From Campylobacter sp. MIT 97-5078 (lineage in GTDB: Bacteria; Campylobacterota; Campylobacteria; Campylobacterales; Campylobacteraceae): DNA of 50,935 nt. The notes under the pieces were generated by a model. The model had not been told where the DNA came from. It made no database searches and worked only from the letters and a program-made list of their open reading frames with translations. The stretch spans positions 1 through 50,935 of the forward strand of contig NZ_QHLK01000014.1 in NCBI RefSeq assembly GCF_006864455.1, given 5' to 3'. Numbering within the stretch: the stretch's first letter is position 1; each line of letters opens with the position of its first letter. The translations under genes were made by a program, and so were the position numbers. This document shows, piece by piece, positions 1 through 8,442 of this stretch.

Positions 1-3
1 TTG

Positions 4-19
4 TTTGAAAGCTTTCAAA
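4..19. repeat. 16-bp perfect palindrome
   Basis: The sequence TTTGAAAGCTTTCAAA is a perfect palindrome at the left edge of the window. It could be a dimeric-regulator operator or chance in AT-rich DNA. The gene it would serve lies outside the window, so no function is assigned. Confidence 0.3.
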
Positions 20-50
20 GTGTGATACAAAACTTAACTTTCTAAATCCT

Positions 51-90
51 TAAACTACCCCTCGTTTAATAATTGATCTGGGGTAGTTTA
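51..90 (-). terminator. Hairpin downstream of zupT
   Basis: Eleven-base arms (TAAACTACCCC and GGGGTAGTTTA) pair perfectly around an 18-nt loop, about 60 bp beyond the zupT stop codon. There is no strong U-run on either side, so this is a terminator-like hairpin rather than a textbook intrinsic terminator. It may serve transcripts from both directions. Confidence 0.45.
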
Positions 91-153
91 TGTTGGTGGG
101 TGTTTAAGCTATCTTTAAGCTCATTGTATCTCTCTTTTACTTTCAAAACAAAT

Positions 154-1014
154 TCAAGCATTATTCAGCAAAGCAAGGCTTAAAGCCATTACACCCATAC
201 CCACAAGCAAGCCATACAAGCAGTGATGAGCCTCTCCATATACTCTAGCAGCTGGCAAAAGTTCATCAAAAGAGATATATACCATAATCCCAGCGATGAT
301 TGCAAAGGTAAAAGCCAAAGTCAAATCCCCAACGAAAGGTAGCAGCAAAAATACACCAACCAAAGCACCAATTGGTTCAGTAAGTCCTGAAAGTGCCGAG
401 TAGATAAAGGCTTTTTTCTTATCTCCGGTGGCGTGGTAGATTGGCAAGGAAACAGCCATACCTTCTGGGATATTGTGAATAGCAACGGCGATAGCTATGG
501 CTGTGCCAAAAGAAAGATTATCAAGCGAGGAAACAAAAGTCGCAAAGCCTTCTGGAAAATTGTGTATAGCTATGGCTATGGCGGTTAAAATTCCAGTGCG
601 TTTAAGTGCCTTTTGCTTTGAGTTGTGAAGTTTGATATTTGCGTTTGTTTTGTGTTCAACAAGAGAGCGAATTTTAAGCTCATCATACTGCCCTTTTTCA
701 TCAAGGTGTAAATTTTCAGGGATAAGTTTATCGACAAAAGCTGATAACACAATACCAAGAAAAAAGCACACTATAGCGATAAACTCACCCAAAAATCCCC
801 CATATACTTGAGAAAAATCCTTAAAGGCTTGAGGCAAAATCTCCATAAAAGAGATATAAATCATCACTCCAGCTGAAAATCCAAGCCCTATAGAAAGGAC
901 TTTTAAATTATCTTGTCTTGAAAAAAAGGCGATAATCGCGCCAATAGCCGTCGAAAAACCAGCCAAAGCGGCAAGCAAAAATGCAAACAAAACTTGATTT
1001 GAACTTATATCCAT
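154..1014 (-). CDS. zupT: ZIP-family zinc/divalent metal transporter ZupT
   Basis: This is an inner-membrane importer of zinc and probably other divalent metals, 286 aa long, typical of bacterial ZIP proteins. About eight hydrophobic segments are visible. Two signature metal-binding helices carry HNFPEGFATF (near residue 152) and HNIPEGMAVS (near residue 180), the His/Glu motifs of the ZIP family. The soluble loop around residues 100-135 is charged and contains His residues, as expected for the variable cytoplasmic loop. The gene stands alone and is read divergently from the small membrane protein at 1185. The 170-bp space between them holds a G12 tract and room for promoters in both directions. 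Family assignment is firm; metal preference is inferred from the family. Confidence 0.92.
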   Translation of the reverse strand: MDISSNQVLFAFLLAALAGFSTAIGAIIAFFSRQDNLKVLSIGLGFSAGVMIYISFMEILPQAFKDFSQVYGGFLGEFIAIVCFFLGIVLSAFVDKLIPENLHLDEKGQYDELKIRSLVEHKTNANIKLHNSKQKALKRTGILTAIAIAIHNFPEGFATFVSSLDNLSFGTAIAIAVAIHNIPEGMAVSLPIYHATGDKKKAFIYSALSGLTEPIGALVGVFLLLPFVGDLTLAFTFAIIAGIMVYISFDELLPAARVYGEAHHCLYGLLVGMGVMALSLALLNNA

Positions 1015-1138
1015 AAATAAAAAACCTTAAATAATAAAAATTCTCCTTTAATAAGAATTGTATCATATTAATTTTGAAAAATGATAAATAAAACACAAAA
1101 ATTTTATAAAAATACCCTTAAATTTAAGCATTTTTTCA

Positions 1139-1150
1139 GGGGGGGGGGGG
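1139..1150 (+). repeat. G12 homopolymer tract, probable transcriptional phase-variation switch
   Basis: Twelve consecutive G residues lie 34 bp before the ATG at 1185 and outside any credible reading frame. Tracts of 8 or more G in Campylobacter change length by slipped-strand mispairing. Here a length change would alter promoter spacing or the leader of the 71-aa gene, and possibly the promoter of the divergent zupT, rather than a reading frame. Confidence 0.8.
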
Positions 1151-1184
1151 TTACAATTTTTTATCTTATTTTTAGGAGGAGAAA

Positions 1185-1400
1185 ATGATCTATGCTTTGG
1201 CTATATTTTTCCCTTGGCTTGCTTTGATGATCAAGGGTTTGTGGATACAAGGTATCTTTTGCCTTATCTTACAATGCACCGTGATAGGTTGGCTACCGGC
1301 TACTATTTGGGCGTTTATGGCAATTAATCAAAAAATAAACCAAAAACGACACGAAGAAATGATCGATGCAATAAGTAAAAATCAAAATACTCAAGCATAG
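1185..1400 (+). CDS. Small YqaE/Pmp3-like membrane protein
   Basis: This 71-aa protein has two hydrophobic helices (about residues 2-20 and 22-48) joined by a short turn, followed by a charged polar tail. The phrase GWLPATIWAF near residues 35-44 resembles the GW(I/L)PG-IIHA signature of the Pmp3/YqaE family, small two-helix proteins linked in other organisms to membrane potential and stress. The start is well supported by a strong Shine-Dalgarno (AGGAGG) six bases before ATG. A G12 tract sits upstream of the ribosome binding site, so expression may be phase variable at transcription. Family membership is a pattern match and the function is unknown. Confidence 0.7.
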   Translation: MIYALAIFFPWLALMIKGLWIQGIFCLILQCTVIGWLPATIWAFMAINQKINQKRHEEMIDAISKNQNTQA

Positions 1401-1547
1401 TGTAAATCCAAGGGGCTTTGCTTCTTAAGCTCCTTAAAAACTCAATTTTACTTTTTTTCTTTAGCCTTTTGAATTGATTTGTATTTTTGCTCTGCTTTTT
1501 TTCTAGCTTGTGATAAAACAACGATGATTTTATTTGGCGTTTTTATA

Positions 1548-1908
1548 TGGTGGAGGCGAGGGGGATCGAACCCCTGTCCAAAAACAAAACAACTTAAGCC
1601 TCTACATACTTAGCAAAGATGAAAACTTCACTGCACCAAGCTCATCTTCCAAAACTTTTAAGCACAGCTAAGACTCAAATTCATCTCAAGATCGTCAAGC
1701 TTGAAACTACGCTATCAAAAGGGTTACTCGCTGTTTTAACTAGATAGTATCATCAAAAAGCAAGGCTCAACTGAACTCACGCAGCTTTAGCGTAAGCAGG
1801 AGCAAATTTCGCGTTGTTTGCGTTTAAATTGAGTTGGACTTTTAACGCTTTGTCCAAAGCGGTATGCCACCTAAACCACTCTGCTCCTGTCGAAGCCAAG
1901 TCGCCCCC
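1548..1908 (-). ncRNA. ssrA: tmRNA (transfer-messenger RNA)
   Basis: Read on the minus strand, the 5' end is GGGGGCGACTTGGCTTCGAC and the 3' end closes with the T-arm GGTTCGATCC-like sequence and an encoded CCA, giving a 361-nt tRNA-Ala-like molecule. The internal reading frame begins at resume codon GCA and reads ANNAKFAPAYAKAA followed by TGA. This is the proteolysis tag added to stalled nascent proteins. The C. jejuni tag I recall has Val at position 4 (ANNVKFAPAYAKAA), so this one differs there. The mature 5' end begins immediately after the stop codon of the neighbouring CDS. SmpB and the ribosome are its partners in trans-translation. Confidence 0.95.
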
Positions 1909-2319
1909 TTACTTGGATATAGAATTTGGCATTTTAACTAAAGTTGGATTAAAAACAGCTAAAACCGCATCATCATTTTCATAGCTCCTGCAATACTTCT
2001 CAAACTGATCGCTTAAAAGCAAAAGCCAATCCGTAAATTCATCACTTGCTGGACCAGTAAAATGTTTTGCTTGGTTCATAAGCTCCTCGCAAAACACGCA
2101 CAAATCAGTAACTTCAACAAGTTCAAGCCTTCTTGATGCCCAAGCTGTGTTGTGTGCGAGGGTTTCAAGTTCGTTAATAGCCTGCTTGTATTTATCTGTA
2201 TCACTTGCAAGCTTGATGATAAGAGGCTCGAATTGATCGCACATAGCACGAAAAAACTGCAAAAATTTCTCTATATCATCATGCTCAAAATCTTGCTCTA
2301 AATTCTGTAATATCCCCAT
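1909..2319 (-). CDS. Conserved small helical protein upstream of tmRNA, function unknown
   Basis: This 136-aa soluble, acidic protein is predicted to be almost all helix, with no signal peptide or membrane segment. It has several Cys and Trp residues (for example CVFCEEL near 63 and DWLLLLSDQ near 107), but the cysteines do not form a recognisable metal site. By position beside ruvB it is probably the counterpart of the hypothetical protein at C. jejuni Cj1361c, but that is from memory of gene order. Its stop codon is directly followed by the first base of tmRNA, and its last codons contain the likely tmRNA -10 element. I do not recognise a domain. Confidence 0.75.
   Translation of the reverse strand: MGILQNLEQDFEHDDIEKFLQFFRAMCDQFEPLIIKLASDTDKYKQAINELETLAHNTAWASRRLELVEVTDLCVFCEELMNQAKHFTGPASDEFTDWLLLLSDQFEKYCRSYENDDAVLAVFNPTLVKMPNSISK
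1916..1921 (-). promoter_or_regulatory. Putative -10 element of the ssrA promoter inside the upstream CDS
   Basis: On the minus strand, TATATC ends seven bases before the first G of mature tmRNA, the correct distance for a sigma-70 -10 box. It lies within the final codons of the 136-aa CDS. Without this promoter the tmRNA would depend on read-through and 5' processing by RNase P. Confidence 0.45.
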
Positions 2320-2413
2320 AATTTCCGCTAAGTCTTTTTATTTTTAACCTAATTCTAGCAAATTTTAGCTAAAATTATACCCAATTTATAAACTAAAAGG
2401 AGGAAGAAGGAAA

Positions 2414-3364
2414 ATGGATTTAACAAGACCTTACAAAAGGCTTAGAAAAGTATGGCGTCTTATCAAAAATCGCCACAAATTTTGGGAGCTTGAAAACGAA
2501 CTAGATAGGCTTAAAGCAAGATTTGCTGGTTTTGAGAAAGTCGTACCAATTGGGAATTATGAAAGCCCATATCCTAGCGAAGCTGAATTGCACAGGGGTT
2601 ATGAATGCTTTTTTGAAGAACAAAAACACATGTATGGCATCGATTTAAATACAACAAATCAACTTGCTTTGCTTGAAAAATTAAAACCACTTGTCAACCA
2701 ATGTCCATTTCCAAGCTACAAGGAAGAAAAATTTCGTTTTTATTTTAAAAATGATTGGTTTACGGGCGATGCTTATCCCCTTTTTGCTATGCTAAGACAC
2801 TTTAAACCGCACAAAGTGCTTGAGATTGGGAGTGGTTTTAGCACTAGTGTCATGCTTGATACAAATGAGTATTTTTTAAACAATGGCGTAGAAATTACTT
2901 GTATAGAACCACGCCCACAAAGACTTAAGGCACTTTTGAAGGATAGTGATAATATTCAAATTCTAGAGCAAGATCAACAAAATCTACCTTTAGAATTTTT
3001 TACGGATTTTTTTGCAAATTCTAACTCTGATAGTATCAATAATAGTGGGGGGGGGGGATGGCTTTTTATTGATTCCTCACACGTTTCGCGCCCTTTTAGC
3101 GATGTAAATCGCCAGTTTTTTCAAATTCTACCAAATCTCCCTAAAAACACCATTATCCATCTGCACGACATCGGATATCCATTCGAGTATGGATCTGTTT
3201 GGACAATAAATCAACGCCGTGCTTATAATGAAGCCTATATTTTACGTGCCTTTTTAGAATATAACGATCATTTTGAAATTTTGCTATGGCCAAATTATTT
3301 GGGTAACTTAGGCAAATATGATGCTAGAGATTCAGGTTCAATTTATCTTAGAAAAATCAAATAA
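2414..3364 (+). CDS. Phase-variable class I SAM-dependent methyltransferase (tract in ON phase)
   Basis: This is a 316-aa soluble protein. A basic, helical N-terminus (1-45) precedes a class I methyltransferase fold: motif [11 protein letters not shown] near residue 135, an acidic loop CIEPRPQR near 170, FIDSSH near 217 and [11 protein letters not shown] near 247. Such proteins (Methyltransf_24-like) often modify surface sugars in Campylobacter; the substrate here is inferred, not shown. A G11 tract encodes Gly-Gly-Gly-Gly near residues 212-215, and the present length keeps the frame open to the normal end. One base more or less would truncate the protein before its last third. The start has a good ribosome site (AGGAGGAAGG). 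The gene sits between the Cj1361c-like gene and ruvB, which are neighbours in C. jejuni. Confidence 0.8.
   Translation: MDLTRPYKRLRKVWRLIKNRHKFWELENELDRLKARFAGFEKVVPIGNYESPYPSEAELHRGYECFFEEQKHMYGIDLNTTNQLALLEKLKPLVNQCPFPSYKEEKFRFYFKNDWFTGDAYPLFAMLRHFKPHKVLEIGSGFSTSVMLDTNEYFLNNGVEITCIEPRPQRLKALLKDSDNIQILEQDQQNLPLEFFTDFFANSNSDSINNSGGGGWLFIDSSHVSRPFSDVNRQFFQILPNLPKNTIIHLHDIGYPFEYGSVWTINQRRAYNEAYILRAFLEYNDHFEILLWPNYLGNLGKYDARDSGSIYLRKIK
3047..3057 (+). repeat. G11 tract inside the methyltransferase gene
   Basis: Eleven G residues lie within codons 212-215. At this length the downstream frame matches the motif-bearing C-terminus, so the consensus here is ON. The tract is expected to vary among cells by slipped-strand mispairing. 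Confidence 0.9.
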
Positions 3365-3373
3365 ACTCAATAA

Positions 3374-3409
3374 AATGTGCTAAAATTTCATTTAAAAATT
3401 TAGCACATT
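3374..3409. terminator. 11-bp inverted repeat between methyltransferase and ruvB
   Basis: AATGTGCTAAA pairs perfectly with TTTAGCACATT around a 14-nt AT-rich spacer. It lies just after the methyltransferase stop and ends only 17 bp before the ruvB ATG. No U-run follows, so it may be a weak terminator, a leader hairpin of ruvB, or an operator. Confidence 0.4.
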
Positions 3410-3426
3410 CACGGAAAAAATTGAAC

Positions 3427-4428
3427 ATGGAAAAATTTGAAATTAAAAAATTCATTCCAGACGAAGTTTATGAAAGCTCTTTGCGTCCTTCAAATTTTGA
3501 AGGCTATATAGGACAAGAGGCGATTAAAAAAAACTTAAATGTTTTTATTCAAGCGGCTAAAAAAAGAGGTGAAAGCCTTGATCATACTCTCTTTAGCGGA
3601 CCAGCAGGACTTGGCAAAACCACGCTTGCAAATATCATCGCCAGCGAAATGGGTGCAAGTATCAAAACCACAGCCGCACCTATGATAGAAAAAAGCGGGG
3701 ATTTAGCAGCGATTTTAACAAATTTAAGTCAGGGCGATGTGCTCTTTATCGATGAAATTCATCGCTTAAGTCCGGCTATTGAAGAAATTTTATACTCTGC
3801 TATGGAGGATTTTAGGCTTGATATTATCATAGGAAGCGGACCAGCAGCACAAACCATTAAAATCGACCTGCCTCAATTTACGCTTATTGGGGCTACAACA
3901 AGGGCTGGAATGCTTAGCAATCCTTTGCGTGATCGCTTTGGTATGCAGTTTCGTCTTGAGTTTTATAGCGACGAAGAGCTTGCTTTAATCATACAAAAAG
4001 CGGCTATTAAGCTTGATAAGGAGTGTGAAAAAGCCGCGTCTTTACAAATCGCAAAACGGAGTCGCTCAACGCCTAGAATAGCCTTGCGTTTGCTTAAAAG
4101 AGTAAGGGATTTTGCTGAAGTCAATGATGAAGCAAGCATAAGTGAAGCAAGAGCCGTGCAGGCTTTAAATTCACTTGGGGTAAATGAACTTGGCTTTGAC
4201 ACTATGGATTTAAGGTATTTAGAGCTTTTAACAGCAGCTAAAAGGCGTCCTATAGGGCTTGCTAGCATAGCAGCAGCGTTAAGTGAAGATGAAAATACTA
4301 TAGAAGATGTGATAGAGCCTTATTTGCTCGCTAATGGCTACATAGAACGCACCGCAAAAGGACGCATAGCTAGCCTTAAAAGCTATGAAATTTTAAAGCT
4401 TGGCTATGAGAAGGGTTTGTTTGATTAA
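3427..4428 (+). CDS. ruvB: Holliday junction branch migration ATPase RuvB
   Basis: RuvB is the hexameric motor that, with RuvA, moves Holliday junctions during recombinational repair. The 333-aa sequence has the family N-terminus ([13 protein letters not shown]), Walker [10 protein letters not shown] near 59, Walker B FIDEIHRL near 101, sensor GATTRAG, the arginine-finger region LRDRFG, and a C-terminal winged-helix domain ending in [17 protein letters not shown] prefer the ATG at 3427 over the in-frame TTG two codons earlier because it gives the better distance from the weak GGA Shine-Dalgarno. The gene stands between two phase-variable genes that appear inserted into the ancestral neighbourhood. 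Confidence 0.97.
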   Translation: MEKFEIKKFIPDEVYESSLRPSNFEGYIGQEAIKKNLNVFIQAAKKRGESLDHTLFSGPAGLGKTTLANIIASEMGASIKTTAAPMIEKSGDLAAILTNLSQGDVLFIDEIHRLSPAIEEILYSAMEDFRLDIIIGSGPAAQTIKIDLPQFTLIGATTRAGMLSNPLRDRFGMQFRLEFYSDEELALIIQKAAIKLDKECEKAASLQIAKRSRSTPRIALRLLKRVRDFAEVNDEASISEARAVQALNSLGVNELGFDTMDLRYLELLTAAKRRPIGLASIAAALSEDENTIEDVIEPYLLANGYIERTAKGRIASLKSYEILKLGYEKGLFD

Positions 4429-4535
4429 GAGTGAGAAAATAATGTCTTAAAGCAAAGAAAACAAATTTTACTCAAAAATTTGGAAAATCTTTATAAGACT
4501 TTCCATTGAGCAAGGCTTTATTTTGGCTTTTATAT

Positions 4536-5384
4536 TTACTCCTGCCATAAAGACTCAAGCAAGGCTATAAAGGCGGGTTGTTTTGTGCTTAAGACTTTGA
4601 AAGTTCTTAGCATATAGAAAAATTGGCTTTTGTTGAGTTTGTAAATTTCTTTTGCGATTAAAATATCATTTTTTGCTTTTAATGTATCATAGAGTTTTGG
4701 TGTGCTTGGAATTTCATTTTTGCGTATTTGAAATTCATCTGCTAATTCTTTAAAATCCCCTGCTTTATCATTATAAAGCTGAAGTTTTAAGGCATTTAGG
4801 GCTAATTCTTTATAAAGTGGATTGGCTACAATTTCCTCATCACTTGGTTGAGGGATAGGGATTCTCTCAAGATAAGTTTTATTTACATTTATCTGAATCA
4901 TTCCACGAGTGATAAAATCTACGACCAGAGAATTAAAGATTCCAAGTGCAAAGAGAATCCTAATATGGCTCACTTTGTAATGCGTGATTTTGCCATTTGC
5001 TTGTATATATAATTTTGGCACACTACTCCAAATACTATTCCCCGCACCGCAATTTCTCGGCAGAAGCGAAAAAATTAAGGTGCGTTCATCAGTATCCCTT
5101 GCAATAGCACGAAACCCTAAGCGGTAAAACTCTCTATCATAAGCGATAAAGGAATCTTCTGCCTCTTCTTTGCTTACTTTTGGATATAAGGATTGTAAAA
5201 GCCTTTCATAGGCTTTATTATCTAGTCCTAAATCCTGCTTTAAACGATAAATTTCTTTGCTTCTTAATCGTTCATCAAAAGCCTTTTTATCTAAAAAATA
5301 TTGTGATTCTTTAAAACTTGCATTAAATTGGTGAATCATCTTGCCCTCATAGAGTGGATAAAGCCCCCCCCCCCTTAAGAGCAT
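4536..5384 (-). CDS. C-terminal (target-recognition) part of Type IIG restriction-modification enzyme, separated by frameshift
   Basis: This 282-aa frame begins within the C11/G11 tract and continues with LYPLYEGKMIHQFN, a phrase conserved in the middle of Type IIG (Eco57I-like) enzymes where the methyltransferase joins the target-recognition region. Later text includes DTDERTLIFSLLPRNCGAGN and KTYLERIPIPQPS, also typical of the family's recognition domain. It has no ribosome site of its own and is out of frame with the long upstream part by one base. I read it as the 3' third of a single gene of about 1,300 codons. Loss of one G (or gain of two) in the tract would restore the fusion. Alone it is probably not translated. 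Confidence 0.85.
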   Translation of the reverse strand: MLLRGGGLYPLYEGKMIHQFNASFKESQYFLDKKAFDERLRSKEIYRLKQDLGLDNKAYERLLQSLYPKVSKEEAEDSFIAYDREFYRLGFRAIARDTDERTLIFSLLPRNCGAGNSIWSSVPKLYIQANGKITHYKVSHIRILFALGIFNSLVVDFITRGMIQINVNKTYLERIPIPQPSDEEIVANPLYKELALNALKLQLYNDKAGDFKELADEFQIRKNEIPSTPKLYDTLKAKNDILIAKEIYKLNKSQFFYMLRTFKVLSTKQPAFIALLESLWQE

Positions 5385-8300
5385 TAGGGGATTCTATAAA
5401 TAAATCTTTATCTATAGTTGTATCAAGTTCTCGCCGAAAATCAAGCCATTGTAAATCAAGCGGAGCAAAGGCAGCATAGCATTTTTTTAAAATCTCTAAA
5501 TCTTCTTGACTACGCACTTCTTGGAAAGCAAGTTGATTGGGACTTAGGGTTTTGATATCTTGCAGGGTTGTGGTGATGATGTTGTTTTTATTATACACTT
5601 CATCAATAGTTGTTTTATAAAACATTGTTTTTATGGTGTGCTTTGGCTCTGACTTGGCATTGACAATCTGCATTAAAGCAAATTTATAATTATCCGCCAC
5701 ACTACTAAAAAGCCATTTTCTATTTTGAAAGGCATAAAAGTATATTAAGCTTTTATTCTCCAAAATCTCTTTTCTTAATGCGTAGCTCCCTTTCTCAAGC
5801 ATTAAAGCACTTGGTAGCACATAATTGAGGCTTGCATTGTGTGCTAAAAGGCTTAAATTGCGTTCTACAAGAAAGCGAAATAAATTCCCATCGCCACTGC
5901 CACGATTTAGCGGAAAATGAGCTTTGTAATATTCATTTTGTGCTGTGATAAGGGCTTTTGTCTCTTCGTATTGTTTTTTGATATAGCTTTTAGCGAGGAG
6001 ATTTTCTTGCACTTCCTTTTTGCCACTATTGCTTAAAGTGCGATAATCACTGCGGTATTGTGGAAAAAAATCACTATCGCTAAATTTGATTTTATCCCAA
6101 GGTGGATTGCCTACTATGGCTTGAAAGCCTGCAAAACTTGAATTTGCTGTAATCTCTGGAAATTCTATCTCGTAATTAAAAAAGCTCAATTTTTTCGCAT
6201 ACTTTAAGATGATTTCTTGCAGATCTTTGTATTTTATTTCTAAAATTTCATTGATTGAGACTTCGCCGGATTTTAGAATTTGTAATTCTTTTGAATCACA
6301 AAAGCTTTTTGCGGTGATGAAATTTAAATACATATTGAGATTGTCTAATTTTGGTTTTATTTGTTCTTTATAAATGCGTTTTGATTCTAAAATATCATTT
6401 TGAGTGGTATCAGTGATAGAATCAAGCAAAGCAAAAACAGAGGAAAGTTCGCTAAAAATATCTAAAAAATCACTGACAAAAAGGCTTGATTCTTTCTTTT
6501 GATGAGCTTCAAAATACTGCTTAAATTCAGCTATGCTCGTGCCAATAAGTGCATTTCCTTGTTTTATATGATGTTCTATAAAGCTTAGCGGGGTGCCAAA
6601 GATAAAGCTATCAATCCAAAGGCTAAGCTTGGTTAGCTCTATGCTAAATGGGTTTAAATCCACTCCAAAAATGACGCGTTTTAAAAGCAGTCGTTTTAAA
6701 ATATCATTTTCATCAGCTGTGTAGTCTTTTATATATTTGCTGATATTAGCTTCTATGCTTTGTTTTTCGGCTAGAAAAAGCTCTTTTAGCTTTGGAAAAG
6801 AGTCAAAATCTTGACTTATGATTTGTGTGATTTGATTTAAGCTTTCAACGAGAAAATGTCCGCTTCCGCAGGCATTATCAAGAATTTTAAAATGCGTTAT
6901 ATTGTCATTTGTTAGCGTGTCTTTTAAGGCATTTTCAACGAGGAATTTGGTGATAGTATCAGGAGTGTAAAAGCTAGCGGTGCTTTTGCGTGAATTGCTT
7001 GTGTTTTTAAGATAAATTTGTCCTTTTTGGTAGTTTTGGATGCGTTGTATCTTATAAACTTTTTCTAAATTTTTATAATCATAGCTGTCAAAATAGCCTT
7101 CCATACTTTTTGCTGTATTTTTGCCTGATCTTTTATCACTATAAATGACATAGACAAGATTTTCATCTGCTCGCTCAAAAAAGTAAGATAATAGCCCTTC
7201 ATAAATCGTGCCTAAATGGGCTACATTTAGGGTTTTATAATCTCTTTTAAAAAGTGAGTTTTTGTTGTTATAAAATAAAAACTGGTGTAAGATATATCTT
7301 AAATCTTTGTTGTTAAAAATCTTTGGAGTAAGTAAAAGCGGGGCTTTGCTCTCATCAAAAAGTCCGCCATTAAATACGGGCATATCATAGTTTGGCTCGC
7401 CTTTGTCATAGATTCTAAAGATTTGATTGAGTTTGACTATACCGCTAAAGCTTTGTTCTTCTTCATCAAGATTGATTAAAAGTGTTTGCAAGCTTAGTTC
7501 TTTTTTAAAACAAGAATGCAAGGACAAAAGCTCATCAAATTTGTCCTCAAAATACGCGATGAAAAGCATACGAAAGATAAAATAAAGCGAATTTTCATAG
7601 ATTTCTTGTAAATTTGCCTGTGGATTTGCCCTAAAAAGCGTGCTACCGACAAACTCAAACAAAGAATCTTTACCCTCAATCCCATAAATGATAGATTGCA
7701 AATCATTTTCTAGCTCTATTTTAGCGTTTTCATTATAGCTTAGAGTTTGGTGTATGGTTGTTTTTATTTCTTTGTCAGCTTGATCAATTTGAGCGAAGTT
7801 ATGGGCTTGAAAGATAAAATAAAAATATTTAAAATCCTTTAAGGCTTGATTTGTGTCGGTGTTTTCTAGTATGGCTTCTAAATTGATTTCATAAAAGACT
7901 TTGTTGGCTGTGAGTTTTTCGTTGTTATAAAAACGCCAAATTCGACCATTGGTTAAAAAGCCAAAATTGAGCCTTAGATTGTTTAGATAGCGTAAAAGCT
8001 GAAAGTGAGGATTGTCTTTGACTTTGCCATTATCTACTTCTACGCTGTAGGCTTTGGATTCTAAAATCACATCTATAAATTCGTTGCTCGCTGTGCGTTT
8101 TTCTTTGTCTATATTTTGATAAGCTTGCTTGGACTCTGGCGTAGTAAAAAGTAAAAAATCCGGCTTTTCTAGCTTGCCTTGAATGATTTTTTCATCTTGA
8201 CGCACAAAATGCCAACCTAGAATTTCTAAGGTTTTGGCGATAAAATCATCCTCAAATTGATGTTCGTTTTGCTTTTGAAATTTTGCTTTATCATAAAGGG

Positions 8301-8442
8301 CTTGTATAGAAGAAAAGGCATTTAAAGCGTTTTGCTCTTGTTTGGGGGCTGTAAAATTATAAATTTTAGGAAAATCCACCTCTAGTGTGTAGGCAGTAAA
8401 GAGGTTGTTGCGTAGGAATGAAAAAGTATCAATTTGTGGCAT
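5347..8442 (-). CDS. Type IIG restriction-modification enzyme, N-terminal nuclease and methyltransferase part (phase OFF)
   Basis: This 1031-aa frame holds an N-terminal PD-(D/E)xK nuclease (PD near 94-95, ESK at 128-130). A helical region and an adenine methyltransferase follow, with SAM motif I ILDNACGSGHF near 524 and catalytic motif NPPW near 779. In Type IIG enzymes one polypeptide both methylates and cleaves DNA. The frame runs into a G11 tract and stops a few codons later, so the recognition domain is missing in the present phase. Truncation here should abolish or alter specific activity. Domains are clear; the recognition sequence cannot be read from DNA alone. The gene lies between ruvB and amaA, which are adjacent in C. 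jejuni, so it is probably acquired. Confidence 0.9.
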   Translation of the reverse strand: MPQIDTFSFLRNNLFTAYTLEVDFPKIYNFTAPKQEQNALNAFSSIQALYDKAKFQKQNEHQFEDDFIAKTLEILGWHFVRQDEKIIQGKLEKPDFLLFTTPESKQAYQNIDKEKRTASNEFIDVILESKAYSVEVDNGKVKDNPHFQLLRYLNNLRLNFGFLTNGRIWRFYNNEKLTANKVFYEINLEAILENTDTNQALKDFKYFYFIFQAHNFAQIDQADKEIKTTIHQTLSYNENAKIELENDLQSIIYGIEGKDSLFEFVGSTLFRANPQANLQEIYENSLYFIFRMLFIAYFEDKFDELLSLHSCFKKELSLQTLLINLDEEEQSFSGIVKLNQIFRIYDKGEPNYDMPVFNGGLFDESKAPLLLTPKIFNNKDLRYILHQFLFYNNKNSLFKRDYKTLNVAHLGTIYEGLLSYFFERADENLVYVIYSDKRSGKNTAKSMEGYFDSYDYKNLEKVYKIQRIQNYQKGQIYLKNTSNSRKSTASFYTPDTITKFLVENALKDTLTNDNITHFKILDNACGSGHFLVESLNQITQIISQDFDSFPKLKELFLAEKQSIEANISKYIKDYTADENDILKRLLLKRVIFGVDLNPFSIELTKLSLWIDSFIFGTPLSFIEHHIKQGNALIGTSIAEFKQYFEAHQKKESSLFVSDFLDIFSELSSVFALLDSITDTTQNDILESKRIYKEQIKPKLDNLNMYLNFITAKSFCDSKELQILKSGEVSINEILEIKYKDLQEIILKYAKKLSFFNYEIEFPEITANSSFAGFQAIVGNPPWDKIKFSDSDFFPQYRSDYRTLSNSGKKEVQENLLAKSYIKKQYEETKALITAQNEYYKAHFPLNRGSGDGNLFRFLVERNLSLLAHNASLNYVLPSALMLEKGSYALRKEILENKSLIYFYAFQNRKWLFSSVADNYKFALMQIVNAKSEPKHTIKTMFYKTTIDEVYNKNNIITTTLQDIKTLSPNQLAFQEVRSQEDLEILKKCYAAFAPLDLQWLDFRRELDTTIDKDLFIESPNALKGGGALSTL
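5364..5374 (-). repeat. G11 tract (C11 on + strand) splitting the Type IIG gene
   Basis: Eleven C residues on the plus strand form the switch in the overlap of the two frames. Frame arithmetic from the start at 8442 shows that 10 or 13 bases would join the two parts, while the present 11 leaves the gene OFF. Confidence 0.92.

Noticed and set aside
4536-8442. The split Type IIG gene as a simple decaying pseudogene
   Set aside because: The break lies exactly in a G11 tract and both parts retain conserved motifs with no other stops, which fits reversible phase variation better than decay.
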